Assembly (NCBI GenBank): GCA_947305555.1
Contig: CAMZDW010000001.1
Span: forward strand, 25,898-89,897
Origin: an uncultured Elusimicrobium sp.
GTDB taxonomy: Bacteria; Elusimicrobiota; Elusimicrobia; Elusimicrobiales; Elusimicrobiaceae
Direction: 5' to 3'
Length of the DNA stretch: 64,000 nt
Within the stretch, counting starts at the first letter, position 1. Every line of letters starts with the position of its first letter. The notes under the pieces are model-generated. The model saw nothing but the letters and a program-made list of their open reading frames with translations. It was not told the DNA's origin and did no database searches. Shown here in pieces: positions 49,868 through 58,304 of the stretch. The position numbers and the translations under genes are program-made.

Positions 49868-51355
49868 TTATACGATACTATCAATTATTTTTTTGCCTTC
49901 CTTAATCAGCAAGTTGGGGGATTTTTCATCAAACGATTCGGCATACAGACGAATTAGACGTTCCGTGCCGGAGGGACGGATGGCCAGCCAGCTGCCACCT
50001 TTTAAGATGAACTTAAAACCGTCGGTGGAATCAATACGCCAAACAGACGTTTTGTTAATAGACAGCGGAGGACGTATATCCAAACGTTCCATAATGCGGT
50101 TGATTTCGGTCTCTGTTTTGGGAACGCTTACTTTTTGACCGAAGAGCGGTTTGTGCTTTTTATAAAAATCTTTTTTGATTTGTTTAAGTTTCTTATTTTC
50201 AGTGGCTAACAAATCAACAACCAGTAGACAGGCAAGTAAGCCGTCTTTATCCGGGATGTGATTGGCAATGGCTAATCCGCCGGATTCTTCTGCGCCCATA
50301 ATGTATTGGCCGCTTATCATTAATTCCGTGATATACTTAAATCCCACGGGGGTTTCCCGTAACATGAGCCCACTGTTTTTGGCAACTTGGTCCATGAGAT
50401 GGGAGGTAATTACACTGCGGCATACCCGTCCTTTCAGTTTTTTGTTGCGTACCAAATGATCTAAAAGTAAAGGAGCAATCTCATTGGGGGAAATCCAATT
50501 TCCATCGGCATCAATGAGTCCGAATTTATCACAGTCCGGGTTACACGCGATGCCCAAATCCATTTTTTTACTTAGCACTAATTTCTTAAGTTCCAGTAAA
50601 CTTACCGGCCCGGCATTAGGCACCGTACCGCCGAAGAGAGCATCATTAGTTTCGTGGATGCCTTCCACCCGGATACCGCATTTTTCCAGGAAAGGACGGA
50701 AATAGTTTTGTGCGGTTCCAAAAAGAGGATCTACGGCAATTTTTAATTTGGATTTTTTGAGTGCCCGGATATTAAGCAACTTTTCCAAGTGTGCCAGGTA
50801 GCTTTTTTGGAAATCTTTTGTTACGGTGACGGCCGCATTTAAAGAGCCAAAGTCCGTAGAAGAAGCTTTTAAAATTTGTGCATTGGAGGGAGGAATGCGT
50901 TTTTCGATATCTGCTACAATTTCGTTGGAAGCGATTCCACCATAATACGAAATCCATTTTACTCCGTTTACATAATACTCGCCTTCGCTGCCGGTAACGA
51001 CCACAGCCCCTACGGCACATTCGTTTAAGACAGCCCACTCGGCTACGGGAGTAGGCAACGGAAGTTCTGCCAAACGTACCGTGATTCCGCACTGCACAAG
51101 TGCATTTGCGGCCACATAGGCCAGTTGTTTGGAGAGAAAGCGCGTATCAAACCCAACAATGACCAGTGGTTTTTTGGGCTTTTTCCCTTGTTCTTGACAG
51201 TGTTTTTTATATCCAATCCCTTCAAATCCATAGAAAGGATGTTCCAAAATATGGTCGGAAATCCCATACGCTAAACGTTGTACGGCTTGGGCAGTTAACC
51301 CATCCGCAGTAATGGCCCGGAAGCCGGCGGTGCTAAATTTAATATCTTCACTCAT
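49868..51355 (-). CDS. Phosphoglucomutase/phosphomannomutase-family protein with altered active-site loop
   Basis: 495 residues of the alpha-D-phosphohexomutase superfamily. The Mg loop is CNPDCDKFGLID (usual DPDADR), the sugar-binding loop GAEESGGLAI and the phosphate-binding loop AIRPSGTERLIRLY. The phosphoserine loop, normally TASHNP, reads TGSEGEYYVNG: Ser123 is kept, but His and Asn are replaced by Glu and Gly. It should still be a mutase or a relative; the change may alter substrate or phosphorylation. A TATAAT element lies 9 bases before the ATG, with no Shine-Dalgarno. Confidence 0.85.
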   Translation of the reverse strand: MSEDIKFSTAGFRAITADGLTAQAVQRLAYGISDHILEHPFYGFEGIGYKKHCQEQGKKPKKPLVIVGFDTRFLSKQLAYVAANALVQCGITVRLAELPLPTPVAEWAVLNECAVGAVVVTGSEGEYYVNGVKWISYYGGIASNEIVADIEKRIPPSNAQILKASSTDFGSLNAAVTVTKDFQKSYLAHLEKLLNIRALKKSKLKIAVDPLFGTAQNYFRPFLEKCGIRVEGIHETNDALFGGTVPNAGPVSLLELKKLVLSKKMDLGIACNPDCDKFGLIDADGNWISPNEIAPLLLDHLVRNKKLKGRVCRSVITSHLMDQVAKNSGLMLRETPVGFKYITELMISGQYIMGAEESGGLAIANHIPDKDGLLACLLVVDLLATENKKLKQIKKDFYKKHKPLFGQKVSVPKTETEINRIMERLDIRPPLSINKTSVWRIDSTDGFKFILKGGSWLAIRPSGTERLIRLYAESFDEKSPNLLIKEGKKIIDSIV

Positions 51356-51364
51356 GGTGCAGGT

Positions 51365-51370
51365 ATTATA
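51365..51370 (-). promoter_or_regulatory. -10 close to the phosphohexomutase start
   Basis: Consensus TATAAT ending 9 bases before ATG 51355; the leader would be 2-3 bases. Confidence 0.5.
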
Positions 51371-51477
51371 CTAAAAAAGGAAAATTTTTTCATCTATTTA
51401 ACAAGAGTGTAAAAGCGAGATACTTTTTATAGTATAAAATGATAGAATAAAAAGAGTTTTTGCTGTAAGGTGTATTT

Positions 51478-52497
51478 ATGAATTTTGAAGAAGTAAAAAA
51501 AATAATCAAAGAAGCTAAGTTGCAAAACTTCCGTTTAACGCAAGCCCGAGAGGCTGTATTTAAACGGGGAATCTCGTCTTGGAAAGAGGCTACTTCACTG
51601 CCGGAAGAGTTGCGTGAAGTGTTGGAAAAAGAGCGCCCTATTTTGTCATTTAAAATAAGTAAAATTGTTTACTCTAAGCAAGACCGCACAGCAAAAGCGC
51701 TTTTAACTTTAAAAGATGGATTCCAAATTGAAACGGTATTACTCAAGCCACAGGACACGTGGAGCGTGTGTGTGTCCAGCCAGGTGGGGTGTGCCTTGCA
51801 CTGTTCTTTTTGCAGCACCGGGAAAATGGGTTTTAAGCGAGATTTAACTTCAGAAGAAATTACAGACCAAGTGCTGATGTGGTTTCAGTATTTGCGTAAG
51901 GAAAAGTTGGCAGAACGTATTTCCAACGTCGTATTTATGGGAATGGGGGAGCCACTTTTAAATTACGTCAATGTGGTCCAAGCGGTGCGCGATTTATCCA
52001 ATGCGGATTACCTGAATATTGGAGCACGACATATTTCCATTTCTACTTCGGGGATTGCAGATAAACTCCATAAATTAGCGGTAGATTTACCGCAAGTAAA
52101 TTTGGCCGTTTCTTTGCATAATGCAGATAATGCCGAACGCAGTAAACTCATGCCGGTAAACCGTAAATTTGATTTGGACGATTTAAAAAAGGCGCTAGAA
52201 GAATATATTGCAATGACGGGACGGCAAGTCTTTTTGGAATATGCGGTCATTGAAAATATGAATAGCCGTCCAGAACATATTCGTAAGTTGGCGGATTGGA
52301 TTTATTCTATTAAGGATAATTATTTATTACATGTGAACTTAATTGCTTGTAATTTGGGCCGTGGTGAAAAAACGGAAGAGCGGGTGGTAAGAGATTTCGC
52401 CGCTGGCCTGAAAGGGATGGGTATTGGCGTAACGATTCGTAAAAGTATGGGGAACGATATTTTAGCAGCTTGTGGTCAGTTGGCCGCCCAAAAATAG
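51478..52497 (+). CDS. rlmN: 23S rRNA (adenine2503-C2)/tRNA A37 methyltransferase
   Basis: 339 residues. The radical SAM motif is Cys105-x3-Cys109-x2-Cys112 in VGCALHCSFCSTGKMGF, followed by NVVFMGMGEPLLNY and ISTSGIADKLHKLA. The methyl-carrying Cys near the end is in NDILAACGQL. It methylates A2503 of 23S rRNA and A37 of some tRNAs by a ping-pong mechanism. The length fits the family. The lipoprotein gene follows after 16 bases. Confidence 0.95.
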   Translation: MNFEEVKKIIKEAKLQNFRLTQAREAVFKRGISSWKEATSLPEELREVLEKERPILSFKISKIVYSKQDRTAKALLTLKDGFQIETVLLKPQDTWSVCVSSQVGCALHCSFCSTGKMGFKRDLTSEEITDQVLMWFQYLRKEKLAERISNVVFMGMGEPLLNYVNVVQAVRDLSNADYLNIGARHISISTSGIADKLHKLAVDLPQVNLAVSLHNADNAERSKLMPVNRKFDLDDLKKALEEYIAMTGRQVFLEYAVIENMNSRPEHIRKLADWIYSIKDNYLLHVNLIACNLGRGEKTEERVVRDFAAGLKGMGIGVTIRKSMGNDILAACGQLAAQK

Positions 52498-52513
52498 AGG
52501 AGAGTAAATACAA

Positions 52514-52945
52514 ATGAAAGCACTTTTATTAATGGCTGTAAGTATGGTATTGATGGGATGTGCGACGTTGGAACAAGCCAACGCGGATTGGATCCCGATA
52601 GGGCCGGAATTCCCAGCTAAAAAAGCAAAAGAAGTGGAACTGATCAGTGGCCGGCAAGATGTTAAGCGTCCCTATGGAAACTTAGGTTTATTACGGATTA
52701 AGAACATAAAACCGGACCGGGACAGTTTATTAATGGGTATTGAAAAAGGGCGTAAGATTGCAGCCTCCAAGGGAGCAGATGCCATTCAGGTAAACCAATA
52801 TAATAGCGCCGAGGATGGAGCTGCAGACCCTCGCATTACGCTGATTATTTATGCTATAAAATATGTTGATAATCTAACACCGGAAGACGAAGAAGCAATC
52901 GAAAATTTTCAAGTATTGGGGATGCTCAATGATTCTAATAGCTAA
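52514..52945 (+). CDS. Lipoprotein of unknown function
   Basis: 143 residues. The signal MKALLLMAVSMVLMGCA contains a lipobox with Cys16. The mature part (ISGRQDVKRPYGNLGLLRIKN, then GIEKGRKIAASKGADAIQVNQY) has an alpha/beta pattern that recalls small DUF4156/RcsF-like periplasmic domains, but I cannot name a family. It overlaps the next gene, a ComB-QueC fusion, by 17 bases, so the two are translated together. Confidence 0.7.
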   Translation: MKALLLMAVSMVLMGCATLEQANADWIPIGPEFPAKKAKEVELISGRQDVKRPYGNLGLLRIKNIKPDRDSLLMGIEKGRKIAASKGADAIQVNQYNSAEDGAADPRITLIIYAIKYVDNLTPEDEEAIENFQVLGMLNDSNS

Positions 52946-55121
52946 AACACAGGAAGAATGTCAAAGTTGGAAAGATGTAGCCGTCGTATTTGATGTATTG
53001 CGTGATGCAACAGCGGTGTGTTCGTTGGTGAAATCCGGCAAGAAGGATATTCGTATTTTTAAGGACTCAGCCATTGCGGAACAGGCTTTTGTGTCGCTAC
53101 CGAAAGCAGAGGTTTTTTCGGAAGAATATTTACGGATTCCTCATCGAGATCTATCATTAGCGGAAACCTCAAAAAGCAATGCACGTAATCCAGCTTTTGT
53201 TTTATTAACGGATTCAGCAAAAGCAATTTGGAGTCTTCGTCAAGCACGTACTATTCTATTGGGTGGATTTTGTAATTTCCAAGCATTGCGCGAAGCTTTG
53301 CAATCTCAGAATCGGGATGTACTGTTAATTCCAGCCTCATTATTTGGCTCGGAAGATGACGTGGAAGATGCTTTGTGTACAGAATCATTCCGGGATTTTT
53401 TTCAGGGAATAGGAGATCCGCAAGAAACTATGGACGATTTCCGTTCTACTCTTCGAGCCGTAGATTACCTGAAAAATGGTCCTAAAACGGCTAAGGAAGA
53501 TTTGAAGATGGCCCTTCGGATTAATGGATTTCCCAGTGTTCCTCAAGTAAAGTGTAGCCCAGAAGGAAGTTATGGGGTGTGTGTCACTTATAATCCTGCC
53601 GATGATTCAGAAGAGGAATTAAAAAAGACTTTATTCCGTACGCAGTTGGCTATTAATTTGAAAGATATGTCTACGCTGTCTCAAGGCCAAACGTTTATGG
53701 CGGATTCTGTTCAGGGCATTCCAGATCAAAAAGATCCAATGGCTCAGGTGGAAGATGCATCCAAAAAACAAGAGAAAACCAAAGGTTGGCTTTCGGGTGT
53801 TTTTTCCAAAATTTTACATTCGGATCGGGAAGACAGTTCGGCTTTGGGAAAATCATTCCAAGTGACAGCATCTACAGAATCAGTGGAGCAGGGGCAGATG
53901 GATGCGATGGAAGGCCTGGTGGCCCCAATTCCAAAAGAGGAAGAGATTCCTGTTAAAGAAAAGACCATATCCATTCGTCTTTCAAAGGCAGAGGATGATT
54001 TCCTTTCAACATTTTCTAATGCAAACTCCAAAATGTTTAACTTAGGCCCGACAGAAGATCTTGTTAAACCCGAGGAAAAACCGGTGGAATTGCCGTCGGA
54101 AAAAGAGGAAAAAGCTATTGAAGAAGAAATAGCTGTTCCGGAAGAAAAACCCACGGAAGCAAAATCTGCTGCTTTAGAAGAAAAATCTTCAGCGGAAATT
54201 TCGGATACCCCCGCTGTAGAAACAAAATCGGCGGAACCAGCACCGCAGGAACCCGTTGTTACACCGGAAGAAAAACCGGTGGAGAATGTTCCCGTAGAGG
54301 CACCGGTACAAGAGGTTTCGGCTGCCCCAGTGGCGCAGGTGCACGAGCAACCGGAAGTGCAGTCCGCTCCAGAACCGGTTATGCAAGAAGAGCCAGCTCC
54401 AGCGGTTGAACCGGCACCTGTTACTCCTAGTATTTCCCAGAAAACTCCTTGCAAAAAAGCCATTGTTTTGTTTTCAGGTGGGTTAGATTCTACCACTTGT
54501 TTATATTGGGCTCTTTCACAAGGATACACGTGTGAAGCATTAACAGTTTCTTACGGTCAGCGCCATGAGCGGGAAATCCAATCAGCTCAATGTATTGCTC
54601 AGGAGCTGGGCATTAAGCACCATATTATTACGTTGGATTTGCCTTGGTTGCAGGCCAGTTCTTTGGTAGATGCCTCCTCGGCTATTCCGGATGTTCCTGT
54701 AGATCATATCGGAAAAGGCGGAATTCCACCCACGTATGTACCGGGGCGCAACTTGATGTTCTTATCCCTGGCAGGTTCCTTGCTGGATGTGGTAGGGGCA
54801 CAAGCCATTGTGGCCGGTCCTAATGCGGTTGATTTTTCTGGATATCCCGATTGCACTCCTGCCTTTTTCAAAGCTGCTTCAGATGCATTAAATCGTGGAA
54901 CGAAGCAGGGCGTCTTAGAGGGGATTGAGGTGTTAGCTCCTCTTATCCATCTATCGAAAGCGGAAATTGTAAAGTTGGCAGTCAAGTTGGGTGTTCCGTT
55001 TGGACTTACGTGGAGTTGCTATGCCGGAGGGGATAAACCTTGCGGCCATTGCGACTCTTGCAAATTACGTGCTAAAGGATTTGAAGAAGCTGGCATCCAC
55101 GATACGGCTTTGGATCAATAA
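52929..55121 (+). CDS. ComB-like / QueC fusion protein
   Basis: 730 residues in one uninterrupted frame. Residues 1 to about 170 resemble 2-phosphosulfolactate phosphatase (ComB): VAVVFDVLRDATAV, PHRDLSLAETSKS, VLLTDSAKAI, ILLGGFCNFQALREAL and DDVEDALC. Residues about 260-505 are a linker, mostly Pro/Glu/Ala-rich. Residues about 507-730 are a full QueC, 7-cyano-7-deazaguanine synthase: PP-loop SGGLDST at 516-522, YGQRHEREI, YVPGRN, and the zinc Cys set ending GGDKPCGHCDSCKLR. QueC makes the queuosine precursor preQ0. I know of no such fusion; what the ComB part does here is open. No queD, queE or queF is nearby. Confidence 0.85.
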   Translation: MILIAKTQEECQSWKDVAVVFDVLRDATAVCSLVKSGKKDIRIFKDSAIAEQAFVSLPKAEVFSEEYLRIPHRDLSLAETSKSNARNPAFVLLTDSAKAIWSLRQARTILLGGFCNFQALREALQSQNRDVLLIPASLFGSEDDVEDALCTESFRDFFQGIGDPQETMDDFRSTLRAVDYLKNGPKTAKEDLKMALRINGFPSVPQVKCSPEGSYGVCVTYNPADDSEEELKKTLFRTQLAINLKDMSTLSQGQTFMADSVQGIPDQKDPMAQVEDASKKQEKTKGWLSGVFSKILHSDREDSSALGKSFQVTASTESVEQGQMDAMEGLVAPIPKEEEIPVKEKTISIRLSKAEDDFLSTFSNANSKMFNLGPTEDLVKPEEKPVELPSEKEEKAIEEEIAVPEEKPTEAKSAALEEKSSAEISDTPAVETKSAEPAPQEPVVTPEEKPVENVPVEAPVQEVSAAPVAQVHEQPEVQSAPEPVMQEEPAPAVEPAPVTPSISQKTPCKKAIVLFSGGLDSTTCLYWALSQGYTCEALTVSYGQRHEREIQSAQCIAQELGIKHHIITLDLPWLQASSLVDASSAIPDVPVDHIGKGGIPPTYVPGRNLMFLSLAGSLLDVVGAQAIVAGPNAVDFSGYPDCTPAFFKAASDALNRGTKQGVLEGIEVLAPLIHLSKAEIVKLAVKLGVPFGLTWSCYAGGDKPCGHCDSCKLRAKGFEEAGIHDTALDQ

Positions 55122-55128
55122 ATTTGGT

Positions 55129-55614
55129 ATGAAAAGAACAATCGTTTGGTTTGTTTTTCTTTTGCTGGGAAGCACTTTATCTTCCTTTGCTCAAGCGCCG
55201 GCATTAGCAGTGCTGCCTACGCCGGGGACAGATCTGGCCTCACTGCAGGCTCAGAATCCTTCTCCAGCTCAGTGGCGGAAGGCTTTGCAGGCTCGGCGTA
55301 AATTGATACGGAAACTGGTTAAGGCCTATCATAAGGCGTCCTCGGCGGAACAAGTAGCGATTAAAGCGCAGCTGGAGCAGTTGGTGGGTGAGAGCATGGA
55401 GGATAGTTTGGCGCGTATCAAAGCAGAAATTGCTTCTGAAAGAGCTAATCTATCGCGATGGGAAGAAAAGATTCAACAAGATGAGAAGAATCTAGCGCAA
55501 TTGAGAAAGAGCCGCGTGGAAGAATTATTGGCAAAAGATGCTAAAGCAAAACACAAAGCTCGTCGTAAAGCATGGAAAAAACAAATCAAAGCCATGCGTA
55601 AACAAATGCGCTAG
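55129..55614 (+). CDS. Secreted basic coiled-coil protein
   Basis: 161 residues from ATG 55129, 7 bases after the fusion gene. A signal peptide (TIVWFVFLLLGSTLSSFAQ) precedes a mature part that is Ala/Gln/Lys-rich with long heptad-like helices (LEQLVGESMEDSLARIKAEIASERANLSRWEEKIQQDEKN cut by no Pro). It ends in a strongly basic tail (KHKARRKAWKKQIKAMRKQMR in part). There is no recognised domain and no Cys. The open frame extends back inside queC, but without a ribosome site. It may bind cell wall or nucleic acid; that is a guess. Confidence 0.7.
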   Translation: MKRTIVWFVFLLLGSTLSSFAQAPALAVLPTPGTDLASLQAQNPSPAQWRKALQARRKLIRKLVKAYHKASSAEQVAIKAQLEQLVGESMEDSLARIKAEIASERANLSRWEEKIQQDEKNLAQLRKSRVEELLAKDAKAKHKARRKAWKKQIKAMRKQMR

Positions 55615-55807
55615 TAAAATTCATTATCGGCAGAAATTTTTCAGAAACTGGTTGCAAACCGTTCCTGTTTTTTACTACACTTCTTATATGGTTATTTCAT
55701 TTTCTATAAAACGTGTTAGCAAACAAAACAAGAGCAAAAAACGCTCCTGTTTATTGGTTTGCGAGCATGCGGAAAATTGAGTGCCTCACTTTTAATATGA
55801 ATAAAAT

Positions 55808-55838
55808 CCCTGTGCTTGCGAGCATGGGGTTTTTTTTG
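55808..55838 (+). promoter_or_regulatory. Terminator-like hairpin directly before the lysA ribosome site
   Basis: CCCTGTGCT and AGCATGGGG pair (two G-U pairs) around TGCG, followed by eight T and then GGAGGGG of lysA. A long imperfect stem from GCAAAC near 55720 to GTTTGC near 55763 lies upstream, and the 9-mer GCGAGCATG occurs in both structures. This could be an attenuator; a lysine riboswitch consensus is not recognised. Confidence 0.45.
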
Positions 55839-55847
55839 GAGGGGAAT

Positions 55848-57107
55848 ATGTATTTTGGATATCGTGATGGAGAAATGCAAGTAGAGCAAGTGGATTTAGC
55901 AAAAATTGCAGCAGAGGTGGGAACCCCGTTTTATTGTTATTCCTATGGGCAACTAGCGGCTAATTTAAATGCGTATCGGCGGGCGCTTGCCCCATTTCAC
56001 GCTTCTATTTGTTATTCTGTGAAAGCTAATTCCAGTTTGGCGGTGGTATCCGCCGTGGCGGCATTGGGTGGGGGCGCGGATGTGGTTTCCGGCGGAGAAT
56101 TGTTTTTAGCGTTACGCGCTGGAATCAAGCCGGAGAATATTGTTTTTTCCGGCGTAGGAAAAACAGAACAGGAACTGGCCGGTGCTGTTACGCAAGGGAT
56201 TCGTCAAATTAATGTGGAATCTGCCGAAGAATTACAAATGGTAGCACAAGTGGCGCAACGTTTAGGAAAGCGTGCCAACGTAGCTTTGCGTGTCAACCCG
56301 GATGTGGATGCTTTGACACATGTTAAAATTACGACCGGTAAAAAAGAAAATAAATTTGGCGTACCCTGGCCGCAAGCACATGAACTATATCACGCCGCTT
56401 TGCAGATGCCATCGCTAAACGTATGTGGCATTGCGGTACATATCGGTTCTCAACTTTTGGATTTGGAACCGTTCCGTTTGGCTTTTGGGCGTGTAGCTCA
56501 CATGGTAGAAGAATTGGAGAGAGATGGAGTTTCAATCCAAAATATTGATTTAGGCGGTGGATTAGGTATCAATTATAATGTAGAACTTCCGCCGACGTGT
56601 GAGTCATATGCCGAAGTAGTGCGCGAAACGCTAGGCCACTTGAATAAACATATTATTGTGGAACCTGGACGCAGCGTGGTGGGAAATGCAGGCGTCTTAG
56701 TTACCCGGGTGATTTATACTAAGCAGACGGAACAAAAATTGTTCGTGGTTACGGATGCCGGAATGAATGATTTAATTCGTCCGGCCATGTATGATGCCTG
56801 GCACAGTATTTTACCGGTCAATCGTACAGGGGAACCTCCGGTCGTTGCAGACGTAGTGGGACCAATTTGTGAATCCGGGGATGTATTTGCGAAAGACCGC
56901 ATTATAGAACCCATGCAATCCGGGCGTTTATTAGCTATAATGTGTGCAGGTGCATACGGGGAATCGATGGCTTCGCAGTATAATTTCCGTCCCGTTCCAC
57001 CGGAAGTGATGGTACGCGGCAGTGAATATGCAGTGGTCCGTCCGCGTAAAACATACGAACAAATGCTAGAGGGACAAACGGTCCCAAACTGGGTGAATGA
57101 GCAATGA
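55848..57107 (+). CDS. lysA: Diaminopimelate decarboxylase
   Basis: 419 residues from ATG 55848 (GGAGGGG); the frame is open back to 55713, but homologues start here. PLP lysine is in CYSVKANSSLAV, the phosphate-binding part in NIDLGGGLGINY, and substrate residues in IVEPGRSVVGNAG and GPICESGDVFAKDR; the C-terminal AGAYGESMASQYNFRP is typical. It decarboxylates meso-DAP to lysine. It overlaps the aspartokinase gene (ATGA type), making a lysine/DAP pair. The leader may control it. Confidence 0.95.
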   Translation: MYFGYRDGEMQVEQVDLAKIAAEVGTPFYCYSYGQLAANLNAYRRALAPFHASICYSVKANSSLAVVSAVAALGGGADVVSGGELFLALRAGIKPENIVFSGVGKTEQELAGAVTQGIRQINVESAEELQMVAQVAQRLGKRANVALRVNPDVDALTHVKITTGKKENKFGVPWPQAHELYHAALQMPSLNVCGIAVHIGSQLLDLEPFRLAFGRVAHMVEELERDGVSIQNIDLGGGLGINYNVELPPTCESYAEVVRETLGHLNKHIIVEPGRSVVGNAGVLVTRVIYTKQTEQKLFVVTDAGMNDLIRPAMYDAWHSILPVNRTGEPPVVADVVGPICESGDVFAKDRIIEPMQSGRLLAIMCAGAYGESMASQYNFRPVPPEVMVRGSEYAVVRPRKTYEQMLEGQTVPNWVNEQ

Positions 57108-57835
57108 AACGCAAAATTTGTATTTTAAAATTTGGTGGAAATACACTCGCCAATAAACAAAAACTCTTGATGGCGGCTGATTTAATTAAAGCACGTTATG
57201 AAGGGGGCTTTATTCCCGTGGTGGTTGCTTCCGCTAACGGAAATTTAACGGATGTTCTTTTAGATCATGCATACAGTATTGCACGTGAACCGGATAAACG
57301 CGAATTGGATATGTTAGTGACAACGGGGGAACGCGTAAGTGTGGCTCTTTTGTCCATTGCTCTTCGTGCTATTGGAGTTCCGTCCGTTTCCTTGACAGGA
57401 TCCCAGATCGGCTTAATCACAACGGCTACGCACACGGGGGCTGATATTCTATCTTTAAAAGGAGACCGCCTTGTACGGGAGGTGCAAGCTGGGAATGTGC
57501 CGATTGTAGCCGGTTTCCAGGGGATTGGCGAGAATAAAGAAATCACTACGTTGAAACGCGGGGGCAGTGATGTATCTGCTGTATTTTTAGCGGCGCAGTT
57601 GGGTGCTTCGCACGTGGAGATGGTAAAAGATGTGGATGGCGTGTATTCTGCAGATCCCAATAAAGACACGAAAGCCCAAAAGTACGAAGTGCTTGATTTT
57701 GATGAAATGTACAAGCTGGCCTTAAACGGAGCCAATGTGCTTCATCCGGATGCCGTGCGTTTGGCTAAAGAAAAAGGCATTGAAATCCGGATTGTGCATT
57801 ATCAGACGGGAAAAACCGGGACGGTAATTAAATAA
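57104..57835 (+). CDS. Aspartokinase catalytic domain without ACT domains
   Basis: 243 residues. The N-terminal ILKFGGNTLAN replaces the usual KFGGTSV, then TTGERVSVALLSIALRAIG, GSQIGLITT, GFQGIGENKEITTLKRGGSDVSAV and KDVDGVYSADPN follow the aspartate kinase plan. The chain stops after the amino-acid-kinase fold (GKTGTVIK); normal LysC adds two ACT domains that give feedback control by lysine or threonine. It should phosphorylate aspartate but without built-in feedback. A stand-alone tandem ACT protein is encoded at 35986. UMP or other kinases of this fold are less likely because of the TTGERVS block. Confidence 0.85.
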   Translation: MKRKICILKFGGNTLANKQKLLMAADLIKARYEGGFIPVVVASANGNLTDVLLDHAYSIAREPDKRELDMLVTTGERVSVALLSIALRAIGVPSVSLTGSQIGLITTATHTGADILSLKGDRLVREVQAGNVPIVAGFQGIGENKEITTLKRGGSDVSAVFLAAQLGASHVEMVKDVDGVYSADPNKDTKAQKYEVLDFDEMYKLALNGANVLHPDAVRLAKEKGIEIRIVHYQTGKTGTVIK

Positions 57836-57837
57836 TT

Positions 57838-58029
57838 ATGAAATTGCAATTCAAATTTAATTTATTTGGCATTATCACGTTTTTGATTTTATGCACACTT
57901 TTTTACGCGTTTGTGCCTTTACCAGGAAGTTTATTTTGGCGTGCGGTAGTGTGTTTATTGGCGGTCGTGTTATTTTTTGGGATGTGCTTTGTAGTGGTTT
58001 CTCATAAAAGTCCGTTACGCAAAAAATAA
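57838..58029 (+). CDS. Small membrane protein
   Basis: 63 residues, two predicted membrane helices (IITFLILCTLFYAFVPLPG and AVVCLLAVVLFFGMCFVVV), with short basic ends. It starts 2 bases after the aspartokinase gene and is probably coupled to it. No family recognised. Confidence 0.6.
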   Translation: MKLQFKFNLFGIITFLILCTLFYAFVPLPGSLFWRAVVCLLAVVLFFGMCFVVVSHKSPLRKK

Positions 58030-58044
58030 TGAGGAGATGAAATC

Positions 58045-58269
58045 TTGAGTCGATCTTTTCGTAAGGGAGTACAATTTTTAAGCGTATTTTTTATTGTGTG
58101 TGGTTTAGTAGTGTTCTACTCGCTTAGAAATTGGTATTTGGCGCATCCGGTGCTGGGGAATATTGCGCTTGTTGTGTTGGCATTTTTTCTTTTATGGCAA
58201 CTGGTGCTGCTCTTTCAGTATTTAAATGATGACCCGCTAACGCGCACTTCCCCTTATAAAAGGGATTAG
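58045..58269 (+). CDS. Small membrane protein with TTG start
   Basis: 74 residues, two predicted membrane helices (VQFLSVFFIVCGLVVFYSL and VLGNIALVVLAFFLLWQLVLL) and a hydrophilic end. The TTG start at 58045 is supported by GAGGAG 8 bases upstream; no ATG is available. It shares size and topology with the preceding 63-residue protein. Confidence 0.6.
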   Translation: MSRSFRKGVQFLSVFFIVCGLVVFYSLRNWYLAHPVLGNIALVVLAFFLLWQLVLLFQYLNDDPLTRTSPYKRD

Positions 58270-58289
58270 GTACTTTATTTTTCAAAATA

Positions 58290-58298
58290 TGGTAGAAT
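58290..58298 (+). promoter_or_regulatory. Extended -10 of a leaderless gene
   Basis: TGGTAGAAT, ending 6 bases before ATG 58305, without Shine-Dalgarno. Confidence 0.55.
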
Positions 58299-58304
58299 AA
58301 ATCT

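Noticed and set aside
53744..54529. 261-residue minus-strand frame rich in Ser, Gly and Thr
   Set aside because: It is the antisense of the Pro/Glu-rich linker of the ComB-QueC gene. The repetitive codons of the linker keep the opposite frame open; there is no ribosome site or domain.
54991..55128. N-terminal extension of the coiled-coil protein into the QueC gene
   Set aside because: It covers the zinc site of QueC in another frame; the signal peptide starts at ATG 55129.
55690..55847. Lysine riboswitch upstream of lysA
   Set aside because: The conserved purine-rich junction motifs of the lysine riboswitch are not seen, and the leader is short. Only a generic attenuator is proposed.
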